Origin: Amycolatopsis oliviviridis
GTDB taxonomy: Bacteria; Actinomycetota; Actinomycetes; Mycobacteriales; Pseudonocardiaceae
Assembly: GCF_014654365.1 (NCBI RefSeq)
Contig: NZ_BNAY01000004.1
Coordinates: 62,001 to 126,000, forward strand
Direction of reading: 5' to 3'
Length of the DNA: 64,000 nucleotides
Below are positions 8,781 to 17,090 of this stretch, one piece after another. A model generated the notes under the pieces. It worked only from the letters and a program-made list of their open reading frames with translations. It was not told the origin of the DNA and did no database searches. The first letter of the stretch is position 1; every line of letters starts with the position of its first letter. The position numbers were made by a program, and so were the translations under genes.

Positions 8781-9194
8781 GTGCGAAACCAGCGGCAGGT
8801 CGTGGACTACGCCTTACAGCGGCGCGCGCTGCTCAAGGGCGTCCACTCCGGACGGGTCGGCACATACGACGTCTGCGACGCGGGCCCGTACCTCCTGCGG
8901 GCCGCGAAATTCCACGGACGACCAGGTGAGCAGGACTGCCCGGTCTGTCATCGGGAGGAACTGACCCTGGTGTCCTGGGTGTACGGCGAGGAGCTCAAGC
9001 ACGTCGCCGGATCGGCCAAGACACCCGAAGAACTGGTACGGATGGACGGGCACTTCGCCGAGTTCACCGTCTACGAGGTCGAGGTCTGCCGGAGCTGTCA
9101 CTGGAACCACCTGGTGCGGTCCTACGTCCTCGGTACAGGAGACCCGGGCAGCACCCGGCCACGGACCCGGTCACAGAGGACAGCGGGTCAGTGA
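8781..9194 (+). CDS. DUF5318-family zinc-ribbon-like protein
   Basis: A 137-residue protein related to mycobacterial Rv0049. I chose GTG 8781 (reading VRNQRQVVDYALQRR); an upstream extension is low-complexity Arg/Ser sequence and not conserved-looking. It carries a CPVC pair (about residue 54) and a second pair CRSC (about 105), which could bind one zinc ion. The biochemical role is unknown. It always sits next to the class A penicillin-binding protein in this block, so a link to cell-wall growth is possible but not shown. The spacing to the next gene is 67 bases. Confidence 0.75.
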   Translation: MRNQRQVVDYALQRRALLKGVHSGRVGTYDVCDAGPYLLRAAKFHGRPGEQDCPVCHREELTLVSWVYGEELKHVAGSAKTPEELVRMDGHFAEFTVYEVEVCRSCHWNHLVRSYVLGTGDPGSTRPRTRSQRTAGQ

Positions 9195-9261
9195 CAGGTA
9201 TCGAAAACGCAGTTGAGCACAGAGCGGCGTCCCCCGAAGCGCCGGTCTGGGAGGCCCATTC

Positions 9262-12093
9262 GTGAACGACGACCGCAATCGCTCCTGGCCAGGCCAGGAG
9301 CCTGATGCACCTCGCCGTGCCCATTGGCCGGGCGAAACCGACGATCCCGGCTGGCCGGGCGAGGAACCCCCGCGCCGCCCCCAGCGCCGGACACCTCCGA
9401 ACGGCACCACCCGCTCGGCACCGTCACGATCCGCGGCTCCACGCCCTGTAGATCCCCAGTGGCCTGGTGGCGACGGCGGCGGCCCGGAATGGCCGTCCGA
9501 CGACGAACCGCGCCGCCCCGCGCCCCCGCGCCGCCCCAACGGCATGCCCCCGCGCAGGCAGGGACCCCCGCCGCCCGGGAACCGCCCGCCTCAGCAGCGG
9601 TCCCAGCAGGGTGCCGTCGGTCACCGTCCGCCGCCCCCGCCCGGGAATCGCCGTCCTCCGGCCCCCGACGACCAGGCGACCGCGATGGTCCGGCCGGTCG
9701 AACCGGAGCCGTACGAGCGCGAGCCCGAGCTCATCACGCACCACGCGCACAACGGCACCGAAGACCCGTACGGCTACGACCCGTACGACGATCGCTATGA
9801 CGATCGTCACGAAAGCACCGCCCTCGGCGCCGAGGGCGAAGACCAGTACGACGACGAGCCCGCCGAGGACGAGGAAGACGGCAAGAAGAAGGTCCTCACG
9901 CCGAAGCAGCGCAAGAGGCGTCGCTGGCGGATCATCCGCCGGGTCCTCTACGCGATGTTCGGCCTGTTCGTCGTCGTCCCCGCGATCGCGTTCGTCATCA
10001 CCTACTTCCTGGTGGACGTCCCGTCGCAGGAAAGCATCGCGAGCCAGCAGAGCCAGCCGATCACGCTGATGTATGCCGACGGCAGCCCGATGGGCAAGAT
10101 CGCACCCGCCAGCGGCGGCAGCCGGTACCTGCTGAAGCCCGGCGAGGTCCCGGACGCGGTGAAGAAGGCCGTGTACGCGGCCGAGGACTCGTCGTTCGAG
10201 ACCAACTCCGGCTTCGACGTCGGCGGCATCCTGCGCGCGGTCTACAACAACGTGACCGGCGGCCAGGGCGGCGGTTCGACGATCTCCCAGCAGTACATCA
10301 AGAAGGCCACGGCCAACGAGGCACCGACGCTCACCCGTAAATGGACCGAGCTGGCCAAATCCTTCAAGATGAACAACCAGATGTCCAAAGAGGAGATCAT
10401 CACCGCGTACCTCAACACCATCTACTTCGGCCGCGGCGCGAACGGCATCGAAGCGGCCTCGCAGGCCTACTTCAAGAAGCCGGCCAAGGAACTCGGCGCG
10501 TCCGAGGCGGCCCTGCTCGCGGGCCTGATCCAGGGTCCGAGCAAGTCCGAGAACGAGGCGTACGCGCAGAAGCGCTGGAACTTCGTGATGGACCAGATGG
10601 TGGCGAACAAGTGGCTGCCCCAGGCCGACCGGGCCGCCGCGCAGTTCCCGAAGCCGATCCCGAAGGCGCAGGCGAAGGCCGACGACGCCGGGACGCTGAG
10701 CCTGCACATCCGCAACCGGGTGATCGACGAACTCGAAGCCCGCGGCTACGACCAGGCCCGCCTGCACCAGGGCGGCTTCAAGATCACCACGACGATCGAT
10801 CCCAAGGCGCAGAAGATGGCCGAGGAGTCCGTCGCCGAGGGGATGAAGGGCCAGACCGACGAGAGCATCCTGAACGCGCTGGTCGCGGTCGATCCCAAGA
10901 CCGGCGGCGTGGTCGCCTACTGGGGCGGCCCGGACTGGGTCAAGAACGACCAGGGCCAGGACGTCCAGGCGCACGACTGGGCGAACGTCCCGCACAACCC
11001 GGGTTCGGCGTTCAAGGCCTTCGACCTCGCCGCGTTCCTCAAGATGGGCAAGGGCCTCGGCGAGACCTTCGACGGGTCCAACAACCGGAAGTTCGACGCC
11101 GGCGGCGGCAACTACCGCACGATCCGGAACGCGGGCGAAAGCTCCAACTGCGGCACCCAGTGCACCGTCGCCGAGGCGATGAAGGTCTCCGCGAACACCG
11201 TGTTCTACGACATGGTGATCAACAAGACCAAGGTCGACCCGGTGGCGAAGGCCGCGAAGGAAGCCGGTGTGCGGACGGAGGACGAGGGCGGCAAATCGGT
11301 CCTCTACCCCGACCTCAACATCGCGCTCGGCGGTGGTCGCACGGTGACCACGGCGGAGGACATGGCGGCCGGGTTCGCCACCTTCGCGGGCGAGGGCGTC
11401 CGGCAGAAGCAGCACTTCGTCGCCAAGCTGACCAACTCCCAGGACGAGGTCGAGTTCGACGAGACGGCCCCCAAGGGCGCTCCCGCCTTCAGTGACGACG
11501 CCGACAAGAGCAAGCAGATCGCCGGCAACATCACCGACGCGCTCGAAGAGGTCGTCCCGTACTCGAAGCTGAAGTGCCCGAAGGGCAACGAGTGCGCGGG
11601 CAAGACCGGGACGCAGCAGTACGACTTCAAGGACAGCGACCCGGCGAGCTACCGCGACCGCAACGCGCAGACCTGGATGGTGGGCTACACGCCGAGCATC
11701 TCGACGGCGGTGTGGGTCGGCGGCGACGGCAACAAGCCGCTGCACGACAAGAGCGGCAAGCCGATCTACGGCCGGACCATCGCGGGCCCGATCTGGGAAG
11801 ACTTCATGTCCCGGTACCTGACGGGCAAGCCGACGGAGAAGTTCGACAACGTCAAGCCGATCGGCAAGGACGCCAGGGCGGTGCCGACGACGACGGTCTC
11901 GAAGCCGCCGCCTCCGACGACGAGCACGCCCGAGACGCCGACGACCACCCCGACGCCGACGATTCCCACCGAGCCGACGGAGCCGACGGAGACCGGCGGC
12001 TGGCCGACGAAACCGACCAAGCCCACCAAGCCGACCAGACCGGGACCGGGGACTTCGGATCCGTTGTTCCCGAACGGCCAGGATCCGGGATGA
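9262..12093 (+). CDS. ponA: class A penicillin-binding protein (transglycosylase/transpeptidase)
   Basis: A 943-residue bifunctional peptidoglycan synthase acting at the outer face of the membrane. The GTG start follows GGGAGG. Residues 1-215 are a disordered Pro/Arg/Asp-rich cytoplasmic tail with WPG repeats, and a transmembrane helix spans about 228-250. The glycosyltransferase 51 domain has catalytic E308 (AEDSSFETNSG) and GGGSTISQQY. The transpeptidase carries SAFK (S582-K585), SAN (643-645) and KTG (781-783). The C-terminus is a Pro/Thr-rich wall-spanning tail. It corresponds to mycobacterial PonA1. A strong terminator separates it from a second copy directly downstream. Confidence 0.93.
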   Translation: MNDDRNRSWPGQEPDAPRRAHWPGETDDPGWPGEEPPRRPQRRTPPNGTTRSAPSRSAAPRPVDPQWPGGDGGGPEWPSDDEPRRPAPPRRPNGMPPRRQGPPPPGNRPPQQRSQQGAVGHRPPPPPGNRRPPAPDDQATAMVRPVEPEPYEREPELITHHAHNGTEDPYGYDPYDDRYDDRHESTALGAEGEDQYDDEPAEDEEDGKKKVLTPKQRKRRRWRIIRRVLYAMFGLFVVVPAIAFVITYFLVDVPSQESIASQQSQPITLMYADGSPMGKIAPASGGSRYLLKPGEVPDAVKKAVYAAEDSSFETNSGFDVGGILRAVYNNVTGGQGGGSTISQQYIKKATANEAPTLTRKWTELAKSFKMNNQMSKEEIITAYLNTIYFGRGANGIEAASQAYFKKPAKELGASEAALLAGLIQGPSKSENEAYAQKRWNFVMDQMVANKWLPQADRAAAQFPKPIPKAQAKADDAGTLSLHIRNRVIDELEARGYDQARLHQGGFKITTTIDPKAQKMAEESVAEGMKGQTDESILNALVAVDPKTGGVVAYWGGPDWVKNDQGQDVQAHDWANVPHNPGSAFKAFDLAAFLKMGKGLGETFDGSNNRKFDAGGGNYRTIRNAGESSNCGTQCTVAEAMKVSANTVFYDMVINKTKVDPVAKAAKEAGVRTEDEGGKSVLYPDLNIALGGGRTVTTAEDMAAGFATFAGEGVRQKQHFVAKLTNSQDEVEFDETAPKGAPAFSDDADKSKQIAGNITDALEEVVPYSKLKCPKGNECAGKTGTQQYDFKDSDPASYRDRNAQTWMVGYTPSISTAVWVGGDGNKPLHDKSGKPIYGRTIAGPIWEDFMSRYLTGKPTEKFDNVKPIGKDARAVPTTTVSKPPPPTTSTPETPTTTPTPTIPTEPTEPTETGGWPTKPTKPTKPTRPGPGTSDPLFPNGQDPG

Positions 12094-12114
12094 CCGGGCG
12101 GAGCAGCTGAACGA

Positions 12115-12148
12115 GGTGTGCCGGGCACTGGCCCGGCACACCTTTTTT
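12115..12148 (+). terminator. intrinsic terminator between the two PBP genes
   Basis: Arms GGTGTGCCGGGC (12115-12126) and 12131-12142 form a perfect 12-bp stem with a four-base loop, followed directly by TTTTTT. It is the most canonical intrinsic terminator in the window. It implies that the second PBP gene has its own promoter in 12149-12249. Confidence 0.85.
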
Positions 12149-12249
12149 CTTCGCGTCGGTGAACCTGAACCGATCCGACACGTCTTATACAAAGGAGACC
12201 TGCGACCGCAGGACCGCGCTCACCCACGGAAGGTTCGGAGGACGTCCCA

Positions 12250-14793
12250 GTGAACGACGATCCCCACGGCGGATGGCCAGGTCAGGACCCTGACCCCGCC
12301 CGTCGTCCGCAACGCCCGGCCGGACCGCCCCGCCGCCCCGCCGGAGGACCTCCTCCGGGCTACGGGCAACGACAGGGTCCCGGTCCGCAGGGTCCAGGGC
12401 AGGCGCCATGGCAACGGCAAGGGCCGCCCCAGCAGCAGCAACCGCCACCGCGACGTCCGCAGCGGCCACCGGTCGCGCCGCAGCACGAACCGGACCTCAT
12501 CACGCATCACGAGCACAACGGCACCGCGGACCGCGGCTACGACGACCGTTACGACGATCAGTACGAGGACGAGCAGCACGGTCCTGAGACCGACGAGAAC
12601 GGGAAACCGATCCTCACCCCGGCCCAGCGCAAGAAGCGCCGGTGGAGACGGATCCGGCGGGTGCTGCTCGCGCTGTTCTGTCTCTTCGTCGTGGTCCCGG
12701 CGATCGCGTTCGTGATCACCTACTTCGCCGTCGACGTCCCGTCGCCGCAATCGGTCGCGGCCACGCAGGGCCAGGCGGTGACCTACTACTACGCCGACAA
12801 CACCGAGATGGGCAAGGACGTCCCCAAGGGTGGCAACCGGCACATCCTGACGCCGGAGCAGATCCCGGACATCGTCAAGAAGGCCGTCATCGCCACCGAG
12901 GACGCCTCCTTCGAGACCAACTCCGGTTTCGACATCGGCGGCATCCTGCGCGCGGTCTACAACCAGGTGACCGCGGGCAAGGGCGGTGGTTCGACCATCT
13001 CCCAGCAGTACATCAAGGTCGCCAGCGGGGACGACGAATCGTCGCTCACCCGTAAATGGACCGAGCTCGCCAAGTCCTTCAAGATGAACCAGACGTACGA
13101 GAAGAAGGACATCATCTCGGCGTACCTGAACATCATCTACTTCGGGCGCGGCGCGTACGGGATCGAGTCGGCCGCGCAGGCGTTCTTCGCCAAGCCCGCC
13201 GGTGAGCTGAACGCCTCCGAGGCGGCGCTGCTCGCGGGTCTCATCCAGCAGCCGGGCCGCTCGGAGAACCCGAAGGTCGCGAACGACCGCTGGAACGTCG
13301 CGCTGAACCGGATGGTGGAGAACAAGTTCATCTCCGCCGCGGACCGCGCGAACCTGCAGTTCCCGACGCCGGTGCCGCAGACCGACAAGCAGCAGGCCGG
13401 GGTGGTGAACCCGTTCATCCGCGACAAGGTCAAGGAAGAACTGGCCGCGAACGGCATCACCGACGACGTCTACTACCGGGGCGGCTACAAGGTCTACACG
13501 ACCATCGACCCGAAGGCGCAGGCCGCGGCCGAGCAGGCTGTCGCCGAAGGGATGAAGGGCCAGACCGACGAGAACCTGCTCAACGCGCTCGTCGCCGTCG
13601 ACCCCAAGACCGGCGGTGTGAAGGCGTACTACGGCGGCCAGACCATCGTGAAGGGACCCAACGGCCAGGACCTCAGAGGGCGCGACTGGGCGAACACGCC
13701 GCAGAACCCCGGGTCGTCGATGAAGCCGTTCGACCTCACCGCGTACATGCAGCTGGGCAAGGGCGGCATCAACTCGACGTTCGACGGGTCCAACAACCGG
13801 CAGTTCGGGAAGCAGACGATCCGGAACGCCGGTCCCGGCAGCTCGTGTTCGGCGCAGTGCACGGTGTCCGAAGCGATGCAGCGGTCGGCGAACACGGTGT
13901 TCTACGACATGGTCGTGAACCAGACCAAGCCGGGGCCGGTGGCGCAGGCGGCCAAGGACGCCGGGGTCAAACCCGCCCCCGACGGCACCGCCGAACTGTT
14001 CGCCGACAACAACATCGCGCTCGGCGGCGGCAAGACGGTCATCAGCCCGGTGGACATGGCCGCCGCGTACGCGACCTTCGCGGGCGATGGCCAGCGGCGG
14101 GAGAAGCACTTCGTCGCCAAGGTGACCAACTCGCAGGACGAGGCCGCGTACTCGGCTCCCGAGGAGGCGAAGCCGGCGTTCTCCGACGACTCCGACAAGA
14201 GCAAGCAGATCGCGGGCAACGTCACCGAGTCGCTCAAGGGCGTCATCCCGTTCTCGAAGCTCAAGTGCCCCAACGGCCACGAGTGCGCGGGCAAGACGGG
14301 GACCCAGCAGCACACCTACCGGGCGGGTGAGCCCGCCTCGGCGAAGGACGCGAACTCGCAGACCTGGATGGTCGGCTACACGCCGTCGATCTCGGCCGCG
14401 GTGTGGGTCGGTGGCGACGGCGACAAGGCGCTGAAGGGCAAGAACGGCAAGTCGATCTTCGGTTCGACGATCGCCGGGCCGATCTGGCAGAAGTTCGTTT
14501 CGCTGTATCTGAACGGGAAGCAGGCGGAGCGCTTCGACAAGGTCAAGATCATCGGCGGGGACGACAGCAACACGGTCCCGTCGACGCAGACCCCGCCCGA
14601 GGACGGCGATGACCCGGACCAGACCGGTACTCCGTCCACGGGCCCGTCGACCGGCCCCTCTTCCTCGCGGAACGAGGAAGACCCGCCGTCGAGCTCGAAG
14701 AACCCGCCTTCCTCCAGTGAGAACAACGGAGAAGAAGGCACCGGCAACGGTCCCGGCCGGGGTGGCGGGGGCAGAGGCGACGACAACGGATAG
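12250..14793 (+). CDS. class A penicillin-binding protein, tandem paralogue
   Basis: An 847-residue paralogue of the preceding protein. It has the same architecture: an N-terminal tail beginning MNDDPHGGWPGQ, a transmembrane helix at about 138-160, and a GT51 domain with catalytic E217. The transpeptidase motifs are SSMK (489-492), SAN (546-548) and KTG (682-684). The C-terminal tail is Ser/Asp/Pro-rich and ends Gly-rich, unlike the Thr-Pro tail of its neighbour. All catalytic motifs are intact, so both copies should be active. The divergent tails and shorter cytoplasmic region suggest different partners or growth conditions. The start is GTG after GGAGG. Confidence 0.92.
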   Translation: MNDDPHGGWPGQDPDPARRPQRPAGPPRRPAGGPPPGYGQRQGPGPQGPGQAPWQRQGPPQQQQPPPRRPQRPPVAPQHEPDLITHHEHNGTADRGYDDRYDDQYEDEQHGPETDENGKPILTPAQRKKRRWRRIRRVLLALFCLFVVVPAIAFVITYFAVDVPSPQSVAATQGQAVTYYYADNTEMGKDVPKGGNRHILTPEQIPDIVKKAVIATEDASFETNSGFDIGGILRAVYNQVTAGKGGGSTISQQYIKVASGDDESSLTRKWTELAKSFKMNQTYEKKDIISAYLNIIYFGRGAYGIESAAQAFFAKPAGELNASEAALLAGLIQQPGRSENPKVANDRWNVALNRMVENKFISAADRANLQFPTPVPQTDKQQAGVVNPFIRDKVKEELAANGITDDVYYRGGYKVYTTIDPKAQAAAEQAVAEGMKGQTDENLLNALVAVDPKTGGVKAYYGGQTIVKGPNGQDLRGRDWANTPQNPGSSMKPFDLTAYMQLGKGGINSTFDGSNNRQFGKQTIRNAGPGSSCSAQCTVSEAMQRSANTVFYDMVVNQTKPGPVAQAAKDAGVKPAPDGTAELFADNNIALGGGKTVISPVDMAAAYATFAGDGQRREKHFVAKVTNSQDEAAYSAPEEAKPAFSDDSDKSKQIAGNVTESLKGVIPFSKLKCPNGHECAGKTGTQQHTYRAGEPASAKDANSQTWMVGYTPSISAAVWVGGDGDKALKGKNGKSIFGSTIAGPIWQKFVSLYLNGKQAERFDKVKIIGGDDSNTVPSTQTPPEDGDDPDQTGTPSTGPSTGPSSSRNEEDPPSSSKNPPSSSENNGEEGTGNGPGRGGGGRGDDNG

Positions 14794-14796
14794 CTG

Positions 14797-14867
14797 AAGG
14801 GGCCCTTCACCGCATGTCATGCGGCGAAGGGCCCCTTTGCTACGTCCTATGCGGGGAAAGTCCCCTT
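14797..14867. terminator. hairpin plus extra repeat copy between convergent genes
   Basis: Arms 14797-14816 and 14818-14837 pair over 20 bases with one mismatch (core AAGGGGCCCTTC ... CCGCATG). A third, degenerate copy of the same unit lies at 14848-14867 (TATGCGGGGAAAGTCCCCTT). The element starts three bases after the PBP stop and ends 12 bases before the stop of the convergent oxidoreductase, so it probably serves as a bidirectional terminator. Confidence 0.6.
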
Positions 14868-14878
14868 CAGCCCCCGGG

Positions 14879-15937
14879 TCAGAGGGTGACGACGCGCCGT
14901 TCGGCACCCGAGAGGTGAGCGGCTTCGATGACCCGCAGTGCCTCGACGGCGGAAGCGGGATCGACCGGGAACTCGCCCTTGCCGAGGAGCGCGTCGCGCA
15001 CCTGCGCGTAGAAGTCCTCGTAGCGGCCGACCTCGGTGGGCACGGTCTCGACGTCTTCGTTCACGCCGAGCACGCCGGCGTCCGACGGCGGTTCCACGGC
15101 CCAGCCGGGATCGCCGGGCCGCAGCCCGTCCTTGATCTGCGGCTCCTGGACATCGAGGCCGTACTTCGTGAACGTCGCCTTGTCGCCGAGCACGCGGAAC
15201 CGCGGGTTCCGGGTCCCCGCGAGCGCGGACGCCCACAGGTGCGAGCGCACGCCGCCGGCGTGCTGGAGGGCGACGAACACGTCGTCGTCGACGGACACCC
15301 CGGCGCGGCGCTTGTCGACCTCCGCGTAGACCTCGGTGACCGGCCCGAACAGCTGCAGCGCCTGGTCGACGATATGCGCGCCGAGGTCGTAGAGCAGCCC
15401 GCCCGCCTCGGCGGGGTCGCCGAACTCGCGCCAGTTGTCGCGCGGCTTCGGCACCCAGCGGTCGTAGCGGGACTCGAAGCGGAAGACGTCGCCGAGGCTG
15501 CCCGCGTCGAGGACCTTCCGGACGGTGAGGAAGTCCGAGTCGAACCGGCGGTTCTGGAACACCGTCAGGCCGACGCCCGCGGCCTTCGCGGCCTCGACGA
15601 CCTTCGCCGCTTCGTCCGCCGTCGGCGCGAAGGGCTTGTCGACGACGACGGGCAGACCTGCCTCGATCGCCCGAAGCGCCAGCGGGACATGCGTGCGGTT
15701 CGGCGTGCTGATGACGACCAGGTCCAGCTCGTCCGCCTTCGCGAACAACGCGTCCGCGTCCGGCAGCACGTCCGCGGCCGGGTAGTCGGCGCTGGCCTGC
15801 CCCACCCGGTCCGGATTCGAGGTGACGATGGCGGCCGGGGTCAGCCCCGGCGTCGCGTCGACCAGCGGGGCGTGGAAGACGCGCCCACCGGTGCCGTATC
15901 CGAAGATCCCCACTCGCAAGTCAGCCATGCCTTCCAT
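14879..15937 (-). CDS. Gfo/Idh/MocA-family oxidoreductase
   Basis: A 352-residue NAD(P)-dependent dehydrogenase. The Rossmann motif is GIFGYGTGGRVFHAP near the N-terminus. The family signature DKPFAPT follows at about residue 100, and the catalytic-type segment DLGAHIVDQALQLFG at about residue 185. Members oxidise or reduce sugars, inositols and related polyols; the substrate here is unknown. The start is ATG 15937 or ATG 15928, and neither has a clear ribosome binding site. It is divergent from a ROK regulator across a 38-base gap with a palindrome, so that regulator probably controls it. Confidence 0.85.
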   Translation of the reverse strand: MEGMADLRVGIFGYGTGGRVFHAPLVDATPGLTPAAIVTSNPDRVGQASADYPAADVLPDADALFAKADELDLVVISTPNRTHVPLALRAIEAGLPVVVDKPFAPTADEAAKVVEAAKAAGVGLTVFQNRRFDSDFLTVRKVLDAGSLGDVFRFESRYDRWVPKPRDNWREFGDPAEAGGLLYDLGAHIVDQALQLFGPVTEVYAEVDKRRAGVSVDDDVFVALQHAGGVRSHLWASALAGTRNPRFRVLGDKATFTKYGLDVQEPQIKDGLRPGDPGWAVEPPSDAGVLGVNEDVETVPTEVGRYEDFYAQVRDALLGKGEFPVDPASAVEALRVIEAAHLSGAERRVVTL

Positions 15938-15941
15938 TAAA

Positions 15942-15952
15942 CAACAGTGTTG
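15942..15952. promoter_or_regulatory. candidate ROK operator
   Basis: CAACA-G-TGTTG is an exact palindrome in the short gap between the oxidoreductase (leftward) and the ROK regulator (rightward). The location and symmetry fit an operator serving both promoters. Confidence 0.45.
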
Positions 15953-15975
15953 CGTAATCAGCCAGTCATGGCAGG

Positions 15976-17073
15976 ATGCCCGCTATGCCGGAGACCGGGG
16001 TCAATCTGCGCGGGCTGCGCCAGCACAACCGGGCGCTGCTGCTCACGCACATCCTGCGCGCGGGCGGCCTCAGCCGCGTCGAGCTCGCCGGACGCACCCG
16101 GCTCACCCAGCAGGCCGTCTCGAAGATCGTCCCCGAACTGCTCGACGCCGGCCTGCTGGACGAGGAACGCCAGCCCGCGGCCGGGGTCGGCAAACCGCGC
16201 ACGCTGCTGCGGGTGCGCGCGGACGCCCGGTACGCGCTCGGCGCCCAGCTCGACCGGGACCACTACCGGGTGCTCACGACCGACCTGACCGGGAAGATCA
16301 TCGCGTCGCGAGGCGGGCCGCTGACCCCCGGATTCACCCCCGACCAGGCCGTTTTCGCGATCGGCGACGCGACCGAAGCGCTCCTCGACGGTGTCGTGCG
16401 TGAACGCGTACTCGGCCTCGGCGTCGGCTCCGTCGGACCGCTCGACCACCACGAAGGGGTGGTCCGGGACGCCACGAACATGCCCGGCTGGCACCACGTC
16501 CCGCTGCGCGACCTGCTCGCGAAACGCACCGGACTGCCCGTGCGGCTCGACAAGAACACCAACGCCGCCGCCTTCGCCCAGCACTGGCCCGACGGCGGCC
16601 AGGCCGCGACCGCCGTCGTGCTCGTCGGCACCGGGATCGGCGTCGGCCTGCTGATCGACGGCAGGGTGTACCGCGGGCCGCGGACCAACGCGGGCGAGTT
16701 CGGGCATACGACGCTCGCCTTCGACGGGCCGCGGTGCGCGTGCGGGCGCCGCGGCTGCGTCGAGGTGCTGCACAACGCGGCGCCGACCACCGAAGAGGCG
16801 GCCGGGCTGCTCGGGATCGGGCTCGCCGACCTCGTCCAGGTCCTCGACCTCGAACGTGTCGTGCTCACCGGGCGTTCGGTTCGCGCGGAGCCGGAGGTGT
16901 ACCGCGAGACGGTCGCCGCGCGGCTGCGCGAACTCCTGCCTTTGCCGCACTGGCAACGGATCCAGGTCGATCTCGACGAGATGGGCGACGACGTCGTCGC
17001 GTTCGGCGCGGCGGCCGAGGTACTCGCCGGCTTCTACGACAGCGGCGATATCACCGGGTGGTCACCCGGTTAG
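15976..17073 (+). CDS. ROK-family transcriptional regulator
   Basis: A 365-residue protein with an N-terminal winged helix (about residues 15-70; SRVELAGRTRLTQQAVSKI) followed by a ROK sugar-kinase-like fold. The zinc-binding motif CACGRRGC has its three cysteines at 254, 256 and 261, and the DKNTNAAA and GTGIGVGLLIDG segments are typical. It is probably a sugar- or polyol-responsive repressor of the divergent oxidoreductase. The last third is shorter than in classical ROK proteins. The start is ATG 15976; ATG 15985 is also possible. The glycosyltransferase gene follows after 17 bases. Confidence 0.85.
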   Translation: MPAMPETGVNLRGLRQHNRALLLTHILRAGGLSRVELAGRTRLTQQAVSKIVPELLDAGLLDEERQPAAGVGKPRTLLRVRADARYALGAQLDRDHYRVLTTDLTGKIIASRGGPLTPGFTPDQAVFAIGDATEALLDGVVRERVLGLGVGSVGPLDHHEGVVRDATNMPGWHHVPLRDLLAKRTGLPVRLDKNTNAAAFAQHWPDGGQAATAVVLVGTGIGVGLLIDGRVYRGPRTNAGEFGHTTLAFDGPRCACGRRGCVEVLHNAAPTTEEAAGLLGIGLADLVQVLDLERVVLTGRSVRAEPEVYRETVAARLRELLPLPHWQRIQVDLDEMGDDVVAFGAAAEVLAGFYDSGDITGWSPG

Positions 17074-17090
17074 GCGCTAACATCCGCCAC

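Noticed and set aside
9424-12192. A 900-codon leftward open frame opposite the first PBP gene
   Set aside because: It mirrors the codon periodicity of the PBP gene and encodes an Arg/Ala/Val-rich chain without domains, as expected for an antisense shadow in high-GC DNA. The same holds for 12220-14907.
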